A DNA stretch of 8,212 nt from a bacterium (GCA_030824255.1 JAVBYB010000457.1:1-8212), one strand, 5' to 3'. Numbered from the stretch's first letter, positions 1-6,826 are shown. Numbers and translations are program-made. The notes: a model not told the origin generated them from the letters alone.

Positions 1-618
1 CGTGTTCACCGGCAGCACGCACAGGTCCAACGGCATCCCTACCGACAGGTTGGAACGCAACGTTGAATCCATCGAGACGAGAACCGCCTTCACCGCATCG
101 TCGATCGACGTATCGGGACGGATCACGCGGTCGAGGATCGGCTTCCCGTACTTGTGTTCGCCGATCTGGAAGTAGGGCGTCTCATCGCCCGCCTCGATGA
201 AGTTTCCGGCCGTGTAGATGAGGAACAGGCGCAGCTCGCCATTCTTCCGCTGCCCCGCCATGATGATCGTCGCATCCGCCGCCGACCCCTGCGACTCGAT
301 TTCGGCGCGATCGCGTTTCTGCACTTCGCGCATCGACTCGCCCACGATCTGGGCCGCGCGATAAAGCGTCTCGCACGTCATGATGCTTTCGGTCTCGGGG
401 TCGGCCTTGGCGCGCTTCACAGCTGTGGTGAGGTGCGTGACAACGCCCTGCGTGATGCCGAGATTGCCCGCGCACATCAGCGTGACGACGCGCTCACCCG
501 GTTCCTCGAAAACGAACATCTTGCGAAAGCGGGCGATGTTGTCGACGCCAGCATTCGTGCGGGTGTCCGACAGGAGCACCAGCCCAGCCTTGAGCTTGAG
601 GCCAACGCAGTACGTCAT
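1..618 (-). CDS. Anbu-type proteasome-like peptidase (COG3484), C-terminus cut by window edge
   Basis: This is an N-terminal-nucleophile hydrolase of the proteasome beta-subunit superfamily, in the bacterial Anbu group, and is presumably a cytoplasmic oligomeric peptidase. The window holds 206 codons. Anbu proteins are usually about 240-250 residues, so roughly 40 are missing. The start is well fixed: the ATG at 618 gives MTYCVG, so removal of Met exposes Thr at mature position 1, the expected nucleophile. Asp17 (in SDTRTNAG) and Lys32 (in RFRKMF), mature numbering, sit where proteasome beta subunits have Asp17 and Lys33. Family-like blocks follow: CAGNLGITQG (49-58), GSAADATIIMAGQ (111-123), GEHKYGKPILDR (153-164) and STLRSNLSVGMPLDL (185-199). 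It is the last visible gene of the minus-strand operon, 36 nt after the transglutaminase stop. The RBS is weak (GGGACGG just before ATG). In this family the nucleophile and fold are well supported, but the peptide substrate is unknown. Confidence 0.93.
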   Translation of the reverse strand, partial: MTYCVGLKLKAGLVLLSDTRTNAGVDNIARFRKMFVFEEPGERVVTLMCAGNLGITQGVVTHLTTAVKRAKADPETESIMTCETLYRAAQIVGESMREVQKRDRAEIESQGSAADATIIMAGQRKNGELRLFLIYTAGNFIEAGDETPYFQIGEHKYGKPILDRVIRPDTSIDDAVKAVLVSMDSTLRSNLSVGMPLDLCVLPVNT

Positions 619-654
619 ATCCGTCCCAATCCGCGGCGGCGCATTACATCCAGC

Positions 655-1494
655 TTATTGCTGGACCTGCCCATCCTGATTCTGGCTCTGAGACTGGCCC
701 GTCGCCTGCGCAATGTCGACCGAGGCGCTAAGCCGCTCCTGTGACGCGCCAGACACATTGCCACGGATCGGCGCCGCATCCGCCGAGTCGAGGCCGCAGC
801 CCAGACGCACATACCTGTCCGTCGGGCATAGCTTGTTGGCCGGATCGAACCCGACCCACCCGATCTCCGGGGCATAGGCTTCCGCCCAGGCGTGCGTTTC
901 GGTCAGTTTCGCATCCGAAGCGAGCAAGTAGCCCACGACATAGCGCGCTGGGATTTTCATGTGCCGCGCCGCCGCGATGAACACATGCGCATGATCCTGG
1001 CAGACGCCATGCCCGGCTTTGAGCGCCTGAGCGGCCGTCGTGTGTGAGGAGGTTGATCCCGGCTTGTAGACGACCGCCTCGGCAACAGCCGCCATCAGTG
1101 CGTGCAGCTTGTCGAGCGCGGTCTTCCCGGTGATCGCTTCTGCCAGCGCCTCGATCTTCTTGTCGGCTTCGGTCAGCGGCGTCCTGCGCAGATAGACTTG
1201 CGGACGCACCGTGTCGCGCAGGCCCCTCACCACGCCGGAAACGTCCGTCGTATCGACCACGCCTTCGGCGACGACCACGATTTCCGGCCCCGTGCCGCCG
1301 CATGTCCAAACAGCCTCGCGATCGCCCGTCGCCGTATTGAGCAGCGGCGAGACGGCCTCGCCGTTGACGCTCACCTTCCATTCGGAAACGCGCTGGCTTT
1401 CAAAGGCCGGCGGAAACATGCGCAGGCGAAGCACGCAGCGCTCCGCCGGTGGATCATAGCTGTAGGTCGTGGCGTGTTTGATGGTCAGGCGCAT
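655..1494 (-). CDS. Transglutaminase-like cysteine peptidase family protein (COG1305)
   Basis: This 279-residue protein has the two-part layout of bacterial transglutaminase-like proteins. An N-terminal beta-rich domain covers about residues 1-90 (opening MRLTIKHATTYSY), and the papain-like core covers about 110-245. The catalytic triad is visible: Cys165 in GHGVCQDHAH, His201 in THAWAEAY and Asp217 in GFDPAN. Family members hydrolyse or transfer amide bonds. Bacterial ones of this type are more often peptidases or amidases than protein cross-linkers, and the substrate here is unknown. No signal peptide is seen, so it is probably cytoplasmic like its partners. The ATG at 1494 lies only 2 nt after the alpha-E stop with no good Shine-Dalgarno, which suggests translational coupling. 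The C-terminus ends in a glutamine-rich tail, 8 Gln in residues 263-279, unlike the rest of the protein. Confidence 0.94.
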   Translation of the reverse strand: MRLTIKHATTYSYDPPAERCVLRLRMFPPAFESQRVSEWKVSVNGEAVSPLLNTATGDREAVWTCGGTGPEIVVVAEGVVDTTDVSGVVRGLRDTVRPQVYLRRTPLTEADKKIEALAEAITGKTALDKLHALMAAVAEAVVYKPGSTSSHTTAAQALKAGHGVCQDHAHVFIAAARHMKIPARYVVGYLLASDAKLTETHAWAEAYAPEIGWVGFDPANKLCPTDRYVRLGCGLDSADAAPIRGNVSGASQERLSASVDIAQATGQSQSQNQDGQVQQ

Positions 1495-1496
1495 GG

Positions 1497-2426
1497 CTAG
1501 AAATGATAGGCCTTGCTGATCTCGGTGGACAGGCGGCGCGTCGTCGTGATCGCGCCGGACACAAACTCATGCAGCCCGTTCTGGAACAACTCCTCGATCC
1601 CGATGCGATCAAGTTGCTGAACCATATCGCCTGCAACGCTCTGGGGCGAACTCGTCTCGCCATAGAGCTCGGCAAGATCATCGAGAAACCGGCTGATCTG
1701 GCGGTAGCAATAGGCCACCGACCGCGGGAAAGTCGAATTGAGGATCAGGAAATCCGCAATTCCCCACGGCGTGTAGTCGCCCTTGTACACGTGGTGATAG
1801 GCGCGCAAGGCGGACGTCGCGCGCAGCACGCTTGTCCACTGGTGGTAGTCGCGCCCGCCGCCCACCACGTCCGTCTCGGGCAGCAGCACGTAGTATTTCA
1901 CGTCAAGCAGGCGAAGCGTCATGTCCGCCCGCTCGATCAAGCCGCCCATGCGCAGGAAATAGTAGCCATCATTGCGCAGCAGCGAGATTTCAGATGCGCC
2001 ACGGAACGCCGCCGTCCGGTTCTTCGCCCACTCCAGCAGCGACGGCAGGTTCTTCAACGCCGTGTCGGGGTCCATCTGGCCCAGCTGCCGCCAGCCATCG
2101 TTGAGCGCCTCCCACATATCCTGCGTCAGGGCCGTGCGGATCGCCCGCCCATTCGCCCGCGCCGATGTGAGACAGGAGCGGATGGAGGAATGATTGTCCG
2201 GGTCGAGCAGAAGGCGTTGCACGACGAGCTTTGCGTCGACGTTCGGATTCGCGACGATATCCGGCGCTGAGCCCGAGGCCGCGGCGACCGAGCGCCACTC
2301 CTCCTGCTCGTTCGAGCCTGGCAGCATCGCCATGCGATACCCCATCTCGATCAGGCGCGCGGTCGCATCCGCGCGCTCCATGTAGCGGCCCATCCAGAAC
2401 AGGTTTTCAGCGGTACGGCTCAGCAT
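1497..2426 (-). CDS. Alpha-E domain protein (DUF403, COG2307)
   Basis: This 309-residue, mostly alpha-helical protein matches the alpha-E family by its opening LSRTAENLFWMGRYMERAD (2-20), by YYFLRMGGLIERADMTLRLL (155-174) and by NSTFPRSVAYCYRQI (230-244). The first two segments resemble each other (F-x-x-MG-x-x-x-ERAD-x-T-x-RL), so the helical repeat is visible directly. The name comes from conserved glutamates in helices. The molecular activity is not established. The family is almost always encoded beside, or fused to, the circularly permuted ATP-grasp protein, and it is proposed to work with it in a ligase-type reaction. The start at 2426 is 4 nt downstream of the ATP-grasp stop, with a GGCGGA-like ribosome site lying in the end of that gene. 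The length is normal and no catalytic motif of another family is seen. Confidence 0.94.
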   Translation of the reverse strand: MLSRTAENLFWMGRYMERADATARLIEMGYRMAMLPGSNEQEEWRSVAAASGSAPDIVANPNVDAKLVVQRLLLDPDNHSSIRSCLTSARANGRAIRTALTQDMWEALNDGWRQLGQMDPDTALKNLPSLLEWAKNRTAAFRGASEISLLRNDGYYFLRMGGLIERADMTLRLLDVKYYVLLPETDVVGGGRDYHQWTSVLRATSALRAYHHVYKGDYTPWGIADFLILNSTFPRSVAYCYRQISRFLDDLAELYGETSSPQSVAGDMVQQLDRIGIEELFQNGLHEFVSGAITTTRRLSTEISKAYHF

Positions 2427-2430
2427 GGCA

Positions 2431-3837
2431 TCAGTCCGCCAGTATCCAGGTGTCTTTGACGCCGCCGCCCTGGGATGAGTTCACCACGAGCGAACCCTTC
2501 TTCAGCGCTACGCGCGTAAGACCGCCCGGCGTCAGGCGAATGTCCTTGCCGACAAGGCAATAGGGGCGGAAGTCCACATGCCGTTCCTCAATGCCTTCGG
2601 AGCCAAGGATCGGCGCTGTCGACAGATCCAGCGTCGGCTGCGCGATGAACTCCGATGGGTTCGCCTTGATCTTCGCGCGGAAGGCCTCGATCTCCTTCTT
2701 CGTCGCATGCGGGCCAATCAGCATGCCGTAACCGCCAGACCCGTGAACCCGCTTCACCACCAGGTCCTTCAGGTTCTCGATCACATACTTGCAGTCATCC
2801 GGCTCGGCGCAGCGCCATGTCTGCACGTTCTCGAGGATTGGCTTTTCGCCGAGATAGAATTTGATCATGTCGGGCACGAAGACATAGATCGCCTTGTCGT
2901 CGGCCACGCCTGCCCCCGGCGCCGAGCACAGCGTCACGCCGCCCGAACGGTAGACGTTGAAGATGCCCGGCACGCCCAGAAGCGAGTCCGACTTGAACTG
3001 CAGCGGGTCGATATAGGTGTCGTCGATCCGCCGGTAGATCACGTCCACGCGCTGGGGACCCCGCGTCGTGCGCATCCAGCAGAGCCCATTCTCCACGAAG
3101 AGGTCCTGCGGCTCCACCAGCTCGATGCCCATCAGGTCGGCGAGAAAGGAGTGTTCGTAATAGGCCGAGTTCAGCGAGCCCGGCGTCAGCAGCACCACGG
3201 TTGGATCATCATCGCACTTGATCGGGGCGACTTCCTCCAGCGTTTTCTTCAGCAGGCTCGGATAACTTTCAACGCCCTCGACGATCCCCGCCTGGAACAG
3301 CTGCGGGAACATCCGCATCATGATCTCGCGGTTCTCGAGCATGTAGGAAACGCCGGACGGCGTCCTGCAATTGTCTTCCAGCACCTGGAACTTGTCGCCA
3401 TCCGTCCGCACGATATCCACGCCGACAATGTGGCTGTAGACTTTCCCCGGCGGATCGACGCCCACCATCTCCGGCAGGAAAGCCTCGTTCTGGTAGACCA
3501 GCTCTTCCGGGATGATACCCGCCCGCATGATCTCGCCGCGATGGTAGACGTCATACAGGAAGGCGTTCAGCGCCCGGCTGCGCTGCTTGATGCCGCGCGA
3601 CAGCTTGCGCCACTCGCTGGCCCCGAACACCCGCGGAATCAGGTCGAACGGGATCAGGCGCTCAGGGTCGCCGCCCTCGCCATAGACGGCGAATGTGATG
3701 CCGATCTTGCGGAAGATCGCTTCGGCTTCGCTCTGGCGAAGCTGCAGCAAATCCACCCCGGATGCCTCGATCCATTCCGCGATCTTCTCGTAAGGACCCC
3801 GGACCGATCGGTCGTCTGCGAACATTTCGTTGTACAT
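2431..3837 (-). CDS. Circularly permuted ATP-grasp type 2 protein (COG2308; DUF404/DUF407)
   Basis: This 468-residue protein of the circularly permuted ATP-grasp family is the first gene of the operon. Recognisable blocks in order are YGEGGDPERLIPFDLIPRV (52-70), QVLEDNCRTPSGVSYMLENR (151-170), LTPGSLNSAYYEHSFLA (217-233), VDVIYRRIDDTYIDPL (264-279), VVKRVHGSGGYGM (360-372, a likely nucleotide-binding glycine loop), RHVDFRPY (419-426) and VNSSQGGGVKDTWIL (452-466). ATP-grasp enzymes join a carboxylate to an amine through an acyl-phosphate. From its conserved company (alpha-E, transglutaminase-like, Anbu) this branch is predicted to be a peptide or amide ligase, but the reaction here is not known. 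The ATG at 3837 is preceded by GGGG about 6 nt upstream. The protein appears complete and intact. Confidence 0.95.
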   Translation of the reverse strand: MYNEMFADDRSVRGPYEKIAEWIEASGVDLLQLRQSEAEAIFRKIGITFAVYGEGGDPERLIPFDLIPRVFGASEWRKLSRGIKQRSRALNAFLYDVYHRGEIMRAGIIPEELVYQNEAFLPEMVGVDPPGKVYSHIVGVDIVRTDGDKFQVLEDNCRTPSGVSYMLENREIMMRMFPQLFQAGIVEGVESYPSLLKKTLEEVAPIKCDDDPTVVLLTPGSLNSAYYEHSFLADLMGIELVEPQDLFVENGLCWMRTTRGPQRVDVIYRRIDDTYIDPLQFKSDSLLGVPGIFNVYRSGGVTLCSAPGAGVADDKAIYVFVPDMIKFYLGEKPILENVQTWRCAEPDDCKYVIENLKDLVVKRVHGSGGYGMLIGPHATKKEIEAFRAKIKANPSEFIAQPTLDLSTAPILGSEGIEERHVDFRPYCLVGKDIRLTPGGLTRVALKKGSLVVNSSQGGGVKDTWILAD

Positions 3838-3911
3838 GCGACCCCAGTCCTAGCCGGTAGGATCGCCATCGCGAAGCCGCCCCGACCCACCCTTCACAAC
3901 AGCAGACTCCC

Positions 3912-3930
3912 CTGCCTAAACTTTAGGCAG
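3912..3930. promoter_or_regulatory. Perfect 19-bp palindrome, candidate operator in divergent region
   Basis: CTGCCTAAA and TTTAGGCAG are exact reverse complements separated by one C. The palindrome sits in an AT-rich patch within GC-rich surroundings. Its centre is 84 nt upstream of the ATP-grasp start codon and 189 nt upstream of the preferred PAP2 start. Its symmetry and position fit a binding site for a dimeric regulator controlling the Anbu operon, and perhaps the divergent gene too. It is a poor terminator: on the plus strand it is followed by an A run and on the minus strand by GGGGA, with no T tract on either. A one-base loop also makes it unlikely to be a natural RNA hairpin. No regulator is recognised, and clear -35/-10 boxes could not be assigned. 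Confidence 0.5.
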
Positions 3931-3991
3931 AAAAAGGAAATCCCCATGCCCCTCTCTGGAGCCAATCCCCTCAATATTTGATTGCGACTCT

Positions 3992-4008
3992 GAAGGCGAC
4001 CCGCCTTC
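3992..4008. repeat. 7-bp inverted repeat (short hairpin) in PAP2 leader region
   Basis: GAAGGCG and CGCCTTC are exact reverse complements around the 3-nt loop ACC. The repeat lies about 100 nt upstream of the preferred PAP2 start. If transcribed it would make a compact GC-rich stem in the 5' leader. No T run follows on either strand, so a Rho-independent terminator is not supported. Its role is unknown, and a short GC-rich stem can occur by chance in a genome of this composition. Confidence 0.35.
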
Positions 4009-4109
4009 GCCATGCCGTTACGTCGCTCTTGGCGATGGAACTTCCGCCGCCTGGTGTTCGTTCACCACGTTCCGCCTCACTGGACCCGAGGCAGAGGAAA
4101 CAAGCCAGA

Positions 4110-4817
4110 ATGCCGAATAAGCTGCTGCACGATCTCCGCCGCCTCGCCGTCTCCGAAATCGGCGCCGTCATTGCGATGGGCGTCATCGCGCTGGGCGCGT
4201 TTAGCTTCATCGAGCTTACCGACGAGATCTTCGAAGGCGACACCCACACATTCGACCAATCGCTGCTGCTGGCCCTGCGCGAGCCGGGGGACACGGCCAA
4301 CCCGATCGGTCCCTACTGGCTCGAGTACGCCATGGCCGACATCACAGCGCTTGGCGGCTATGCGGTCCTGACCCTGCTCGTCGCGGGCGTCTTCTTCTAC
4401 CTGCTCTCGGCTGGAAAGCGCGGCACGGCGCTGCTGCTGGTCGGCGCGGTCATCAGCGGCGCGGTGATGGTGTCGCTACTCAAGCTCGGTTTCGACCGCC
4501 CCCGCCCCGATCTCGTCTCCCACCTCAGCCACGCGCAAAGCTCCAGTTTCCCGAGCGGCCACGCGACCGTCTCCGCCATCGCCTACCTCACGCTCGGCGT
4601 TATTCTCGCCCGCGCGCACGAAAGGCGCCGCGTCAAAATCCTGGTGATGACCTACGCCGTCATCCTGACGGTGCTCATCGGCGCCAGCCGGGTCTATCTC
4701 GGCGTCCACTGGCCCACCGACGTCCTCGCCGGCTGGGCACTCGGCGCTGGCTGGGCGGCCCTCTGGTGGCTCATCGCCTGGTGGCTCCAGCGCCGCGGCC
4801 AGATCGAACAGCCTTAG
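4110..4817 (+). CDS. PAP2-family integral membrane phosphatase
   Basis: This membrane phosphatase of the type 2 phosphatidic acid phosphatase superfamily has 235 residues from the ATG at 4110. All three active-site motifs are intact: KLGFDRPRP (125-133, K-x6-RP), PSGH (148-151) and SRVYLGVHWPTD (193-204, SR-x5-H-x3-D), with the two histidines expected to form and resolve the phospho-enzyme. About six hydrophobic segments lie near residues 14-36, 80-100, 107-126, 153-168, 176-192 and 205-226. Family members act on lipid phosphates such as undecaprenyl pyrophosphate, phosphatidate or phosphatidylglycerophosphate. The substrate is not determinable here, although mtgA nearby makes a wall-related role attractive. 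The reading frame stays open to a TTG at 3978 (44 more residues). I prefer 4110 because AGAGGA precedes it by about 11 nt and the extra residues look like translated leader. It runs in the same direction as queG, 52 nt upstream. Confidence 0.93.
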   Translation: MPNKLLHDLRRLAVSEIGAVIAMGVIALGAFSFIELTDEIFEGDTHTFDQSLLLALREPGDTANPIGPYWLEYAMADITALGGYAVLTLLVAGVFFYLLSAGKRGTALLLVGAVISGAVMVSLLKLGFDRPRPDLVSHLSHAQSSSFPSGHATVSAIAYLTLGVILARAHERRRVKILVMTYAVILTVLIGASRVYLGVHWPTDVLAGWALGAGWAALWWLIAWWLQRRGQIEQP

Positions 4818-4869
4818 CCAGATTGCGGCCGCGATTGCGCTTCCACCCGCCACGCTCTAGCCAGTCGCC

Positions 4870-6018
4870 ATGGCGCGAGAAGTCGTCCCTCCGGAAACGC
4901 TGCTGAAACAGCAGGCCGCAGCGCTCGGCTTCGACGTCGCACGCATCGCCTGCGCCGACGCGGCATGGCCAGCCGGAGATCGCCTCGCCGATTTCGTCAC
5001 CCAAGGCTATCACGGCGACATGGGCTGGATGGCTGAGACCCTGCAGCGTCGCCAGCACCCGACTGCCATGTGGGCCGACGCCAGATCCGCCCTCGTCGTC
5101 GGCCTCAACTACGGCCCGAAGATCGACCCGCTCGAACCGCTCCAGCGGCGCGAGCACGCAACCATCTCCGTCTATGCCCAGAACGTCGATTACCACGACC
5201 TGATGAAACGCAAGCTCCGCCAGCTCGCCTCCACCTTCGCGACCGCCACCGGCAATGACGTGAAGATCTTCGTCGACACCGCCCCCCTGATGGAAAAGCC
5301 GCTCGCCCACCGCGCTGGCGTCGGCTGGCAGGGCAAGCACACCAATCTCGTCAGCCGCGAGCACGGCTCTTGGCTCTTCCTCGGCGTGATGCTCACCACC
5401 GCCGACCTAACGCCGGACACAGCCGCGAGCGATTCATGCGGGACGTGTCAGGCCTGTCTCGACATATGCCCGACCAACGCCTTCCCCGCCCCCTACCAGC
5501 TCGATGCCCGGCGCTGCATTTCCTATCTCACCATCGAAACGAAAGGCCCGATCCCGCGCGAATTCCGCGCCGCGATGGGCAACCGCATCTATGGCTGTGA
5601 CGACTGCCTCGCCGTCTGCCCCTGGAACAAGTTCGCCCATGCCGCCCGCGAGGCGGCGTTTCATCCGCGTGCGGAGCTGACCGCCCCCCTGCTGGCCGAC
5701 CTGGCCTGCCTTGATGACGCAGCCTTCCGCGAAGTCTTCGCGGGTTCTCCGATAAAACGCATCGGGCGCGACCGTTTTGTTCGAAACGTCATGATCGCGA
5801 TTGGAAATTCCGGCTCGCAGGCTCTGGCGGATGTGTGTATCCAGAGGCTTGATGATGCTTCGCCCGTGGTGCGCGGCGCATCTGTGTGGGCGCTGGGGGC
5901 TCTCTCTGCGTCCGCCTTCGACGAACAGTACACGCTGCGGCGACCGGTCGAGTCCGATGCCGCAGTCTGTGAGGAGTGGGACGCTGGACGACAAGCCCGA
6001 TCAGACGCTCGGACCTGA
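4870..6018 (+). CDS. queG: Epoxyqueuosine reductase
   Basis: QueG reduces epoxyqueuosine to queuosine in the anticodon (position 34) of GUN tRNAs, using cobalamin and two [4Fe-4S] clusters in the cytoplasm. The 382-residue product carries the N-terminal cobalamin-binding region, FVDTAPLMEKPLAHRAG (134-150) with the probable proton-donor Asp136, and GVGWQGKHTNL (150-160). The ferredoxin-like cluster ligands are CGTCQACLDICP (Cys190, 193, 196, 200), Cys216, and CDDCLAVCP (Cys243, 246, 250). A HEAT-like tail (about 303-346) matches the family's C-terminal tRNA-binding region. The start is bounded by an in-frame TAG at 4858, so ATG 4870 is the first possible start, yet no convincing Shine-Dalgarno precedes it. 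The last 62 nt overlap mtgA in another frame if mtgA begins at 5957. The tail region, about 5740-5960, has noticeably more G/T-ending codons than the C-rich remainder. Confidence 0.96.
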   Translation: MAREVVPPETLLKQQAAALGFDVARIACADAAWPAGDRLADFVTQGYHGDMGWMAETLQRRQHPTAMWADARSALVVGLNYGPKIDPLEPLQRREHATISVYAQNVDYHDLMKRKLRQLASTFATATGNDVKIFVDTAPLMEKPLAHRAGVGWQGKHTNLVSREHGSWLFLGVMLTTADLTPDTAASDSCGTCQACLDICPTNAFPAPYQLDARRCISYLTIETKGPIPREFRAAMGNRIYGCDDCLAVCPWNKFAHAAREAAFHPRAELTAPLLADLACLDDAAFREVFAGSPIKRIGRDRFVRNVMIAIGNSGSQALADVCIQRLDDASPVVRGASVWALGALSASAFDEQYTLRRPVESDAAVCEEWDAGRQARSDART

Positions 6019-6820
6019 CGCATCAGGCGAGCCGGAGCAGCGGCGCACGGGAGAGGCTGGCGGCGTCATCGGCCGCTGGCGCGCTGGCGTCACCGCGCAG
6101 GGCGAAGCCTACACTTACGAAAAGCCGCTCTGGCGGCGCATCCTCGTCGGCTTCGCGCTGTGGTCATCCATCCTCGTCGGCGGTTTCTTCGGCCTCAGCC
6201 TGCTGGCCGTCTTCGCCATCGGCTGGACCGGTCCGCCTCCCACCTTCAACATGGCCGGCATGGCGCTGAAGGGCGTCGAGGTCCGCACCACCTGGGTCGA
6301 CCTGAAAGACATCTCGCCCCATCTCGTGCGCGCGGTCATCGCCTCAGAAGACCAGAATTTCTGCACGCACGATGGCTTCGACCTGAAGGAAATACAGAAG
6401 GCGATGCAGGACGCCGAGAATGGCGGCGACCTGCGCGGCGCCTCCACCATCTCGCAGCAGACCGCCAAGAACGTCTTCCTCTGGAATGGCGGCGGCTGGT
6501 TCCGCAAAGGCCTCGAAGCCTATTTCACCGTGCTGTCGGAATGGATGTGGTCCAAGCCGCGCGTTATGGAAATCTATCTCAACGTCGCCGAATGGGGCGA
6601 TGGTATCTATGGCGTGGAGCAGGCCTCGCAGGAGCGCTTCGGCGTCTCCGCGAAGGACCTCTCTCCGAAGCAGGCCGCCGCCCTCGCCGCCGTCCTCCCC
6701 AGCCCCAACCGCTGGAAGGTCGATGGCAGCTACGCGTCCGGCCGCCGCAACACGCAGATCCAGTCGCTGATGCGCATGGTCCAGCGCGACAACCTCGACA
6801 CCTGCGTCGTCGGCCCCTAA
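5957..6820 (+). CDS. mtgA: Monofunctional biosynthetic peptidoglycan transglycosylase (GT51)
   Basis: MtgA polymerises lipid II into glycan strands in the periplasm, anchored in the inner membrane, and lacks the transpeptidase domain of class A PBPs. With ATG 5957 it has 288 residues: a charged cytoplasmic N-terminus (about 1-60), one transmembrane segment (about 62-90), then the GT51 domain. Motifs visible are EDQNFCTHDG (131-140, catalytic Glu131), GASTISQQTAKN (161-172), RKGLE (183-187, second catalytic Glu187) and EIYLNVAEWGDGIYGVEQAS (205-224). All are close to those of characterised MtgA proteins. The start is uncertain. ATG 5957 and GTG 5969 lack a ribosome site, whereas a strong GAGGAG (5971-5976) lies 7 nt before an in-frame CTG at 5984. 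All three starts overlap the end of queG, implying coupled expression. The frame continues open to a TTG at 5801, which would overlap queG too far to be likely. Confidence 0.95.
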   Translation: MPQSVRSGTLDDKPDQTLGPDASGEPEQRRTGEAGGVIGRWRAGVTAQGEAYTYEKPLWRRILVGFALWSSILVGGFFGLSLLAVFAIGWTGPPPTFNMAGMALKGVEVRTTWVDLKDISPHLVRAVIASEDQNFCTHDGFDLKEIQKAMQDAENGGDLRGASTISQQTAKNVFLWNGGGWFRKGLEAYFTVLSEWMWSKPRVMEIYLNVAEWGDGIYGVEQASQERFGVSAKDLSPKQAAALAAVLPSPNRWKVDGSYASGRRNTQIQSLMRMVQRDNLDTCVVGP

Positions 6821-6826
6821 CCGCGC

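Noticed and set aside
154..744. Plus-strand open frame opposite the Anbu gene
   Set aside because: The minus-strand frame reads as a clear Anbu protein. The plus frame is compositionally typical of an antisense shadow and crosses the gene boundary.
3912..3935. Rho-independent terminator at the palindrome
   Set aside because: The loop would be one base, no T tract follows on either strand, and no gene ends just before it in either direction.
2578..3981. Long plus-strand open frame (467 codons) opposite the ATP-grasp gene
   Set aside because: It is an antisense shadow. The minus strand in this interval encodes a protein with many recognised family blocks, and the plus frame shows an Arg/His/Leu-rich composition with no motif.
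3978..4109. N-terminal 44-residue extension of the PAP2 protein from a TTG start
   Set aside because: The extension has no hydrophobic or family-like content and would include the hairpin region. ATG 4110 has a plausible ribosome site and gives a normal family length.
4826..4836. GCGGCCGC palindrome between the PAP2 and queG genes as a regulatory site
   Set aside because: It is an 8-bp GC-only palindrome of a kind expected by chance at this base composition, with no supporting promoter context.
4771..5364. Minus-strand open frame opposite the start of queG
   Set aside because: It lies opposite the well-supported queG coding sequence, is Gly/Val/Glu-rich without domains, and straddles the PAP2-queG junction.
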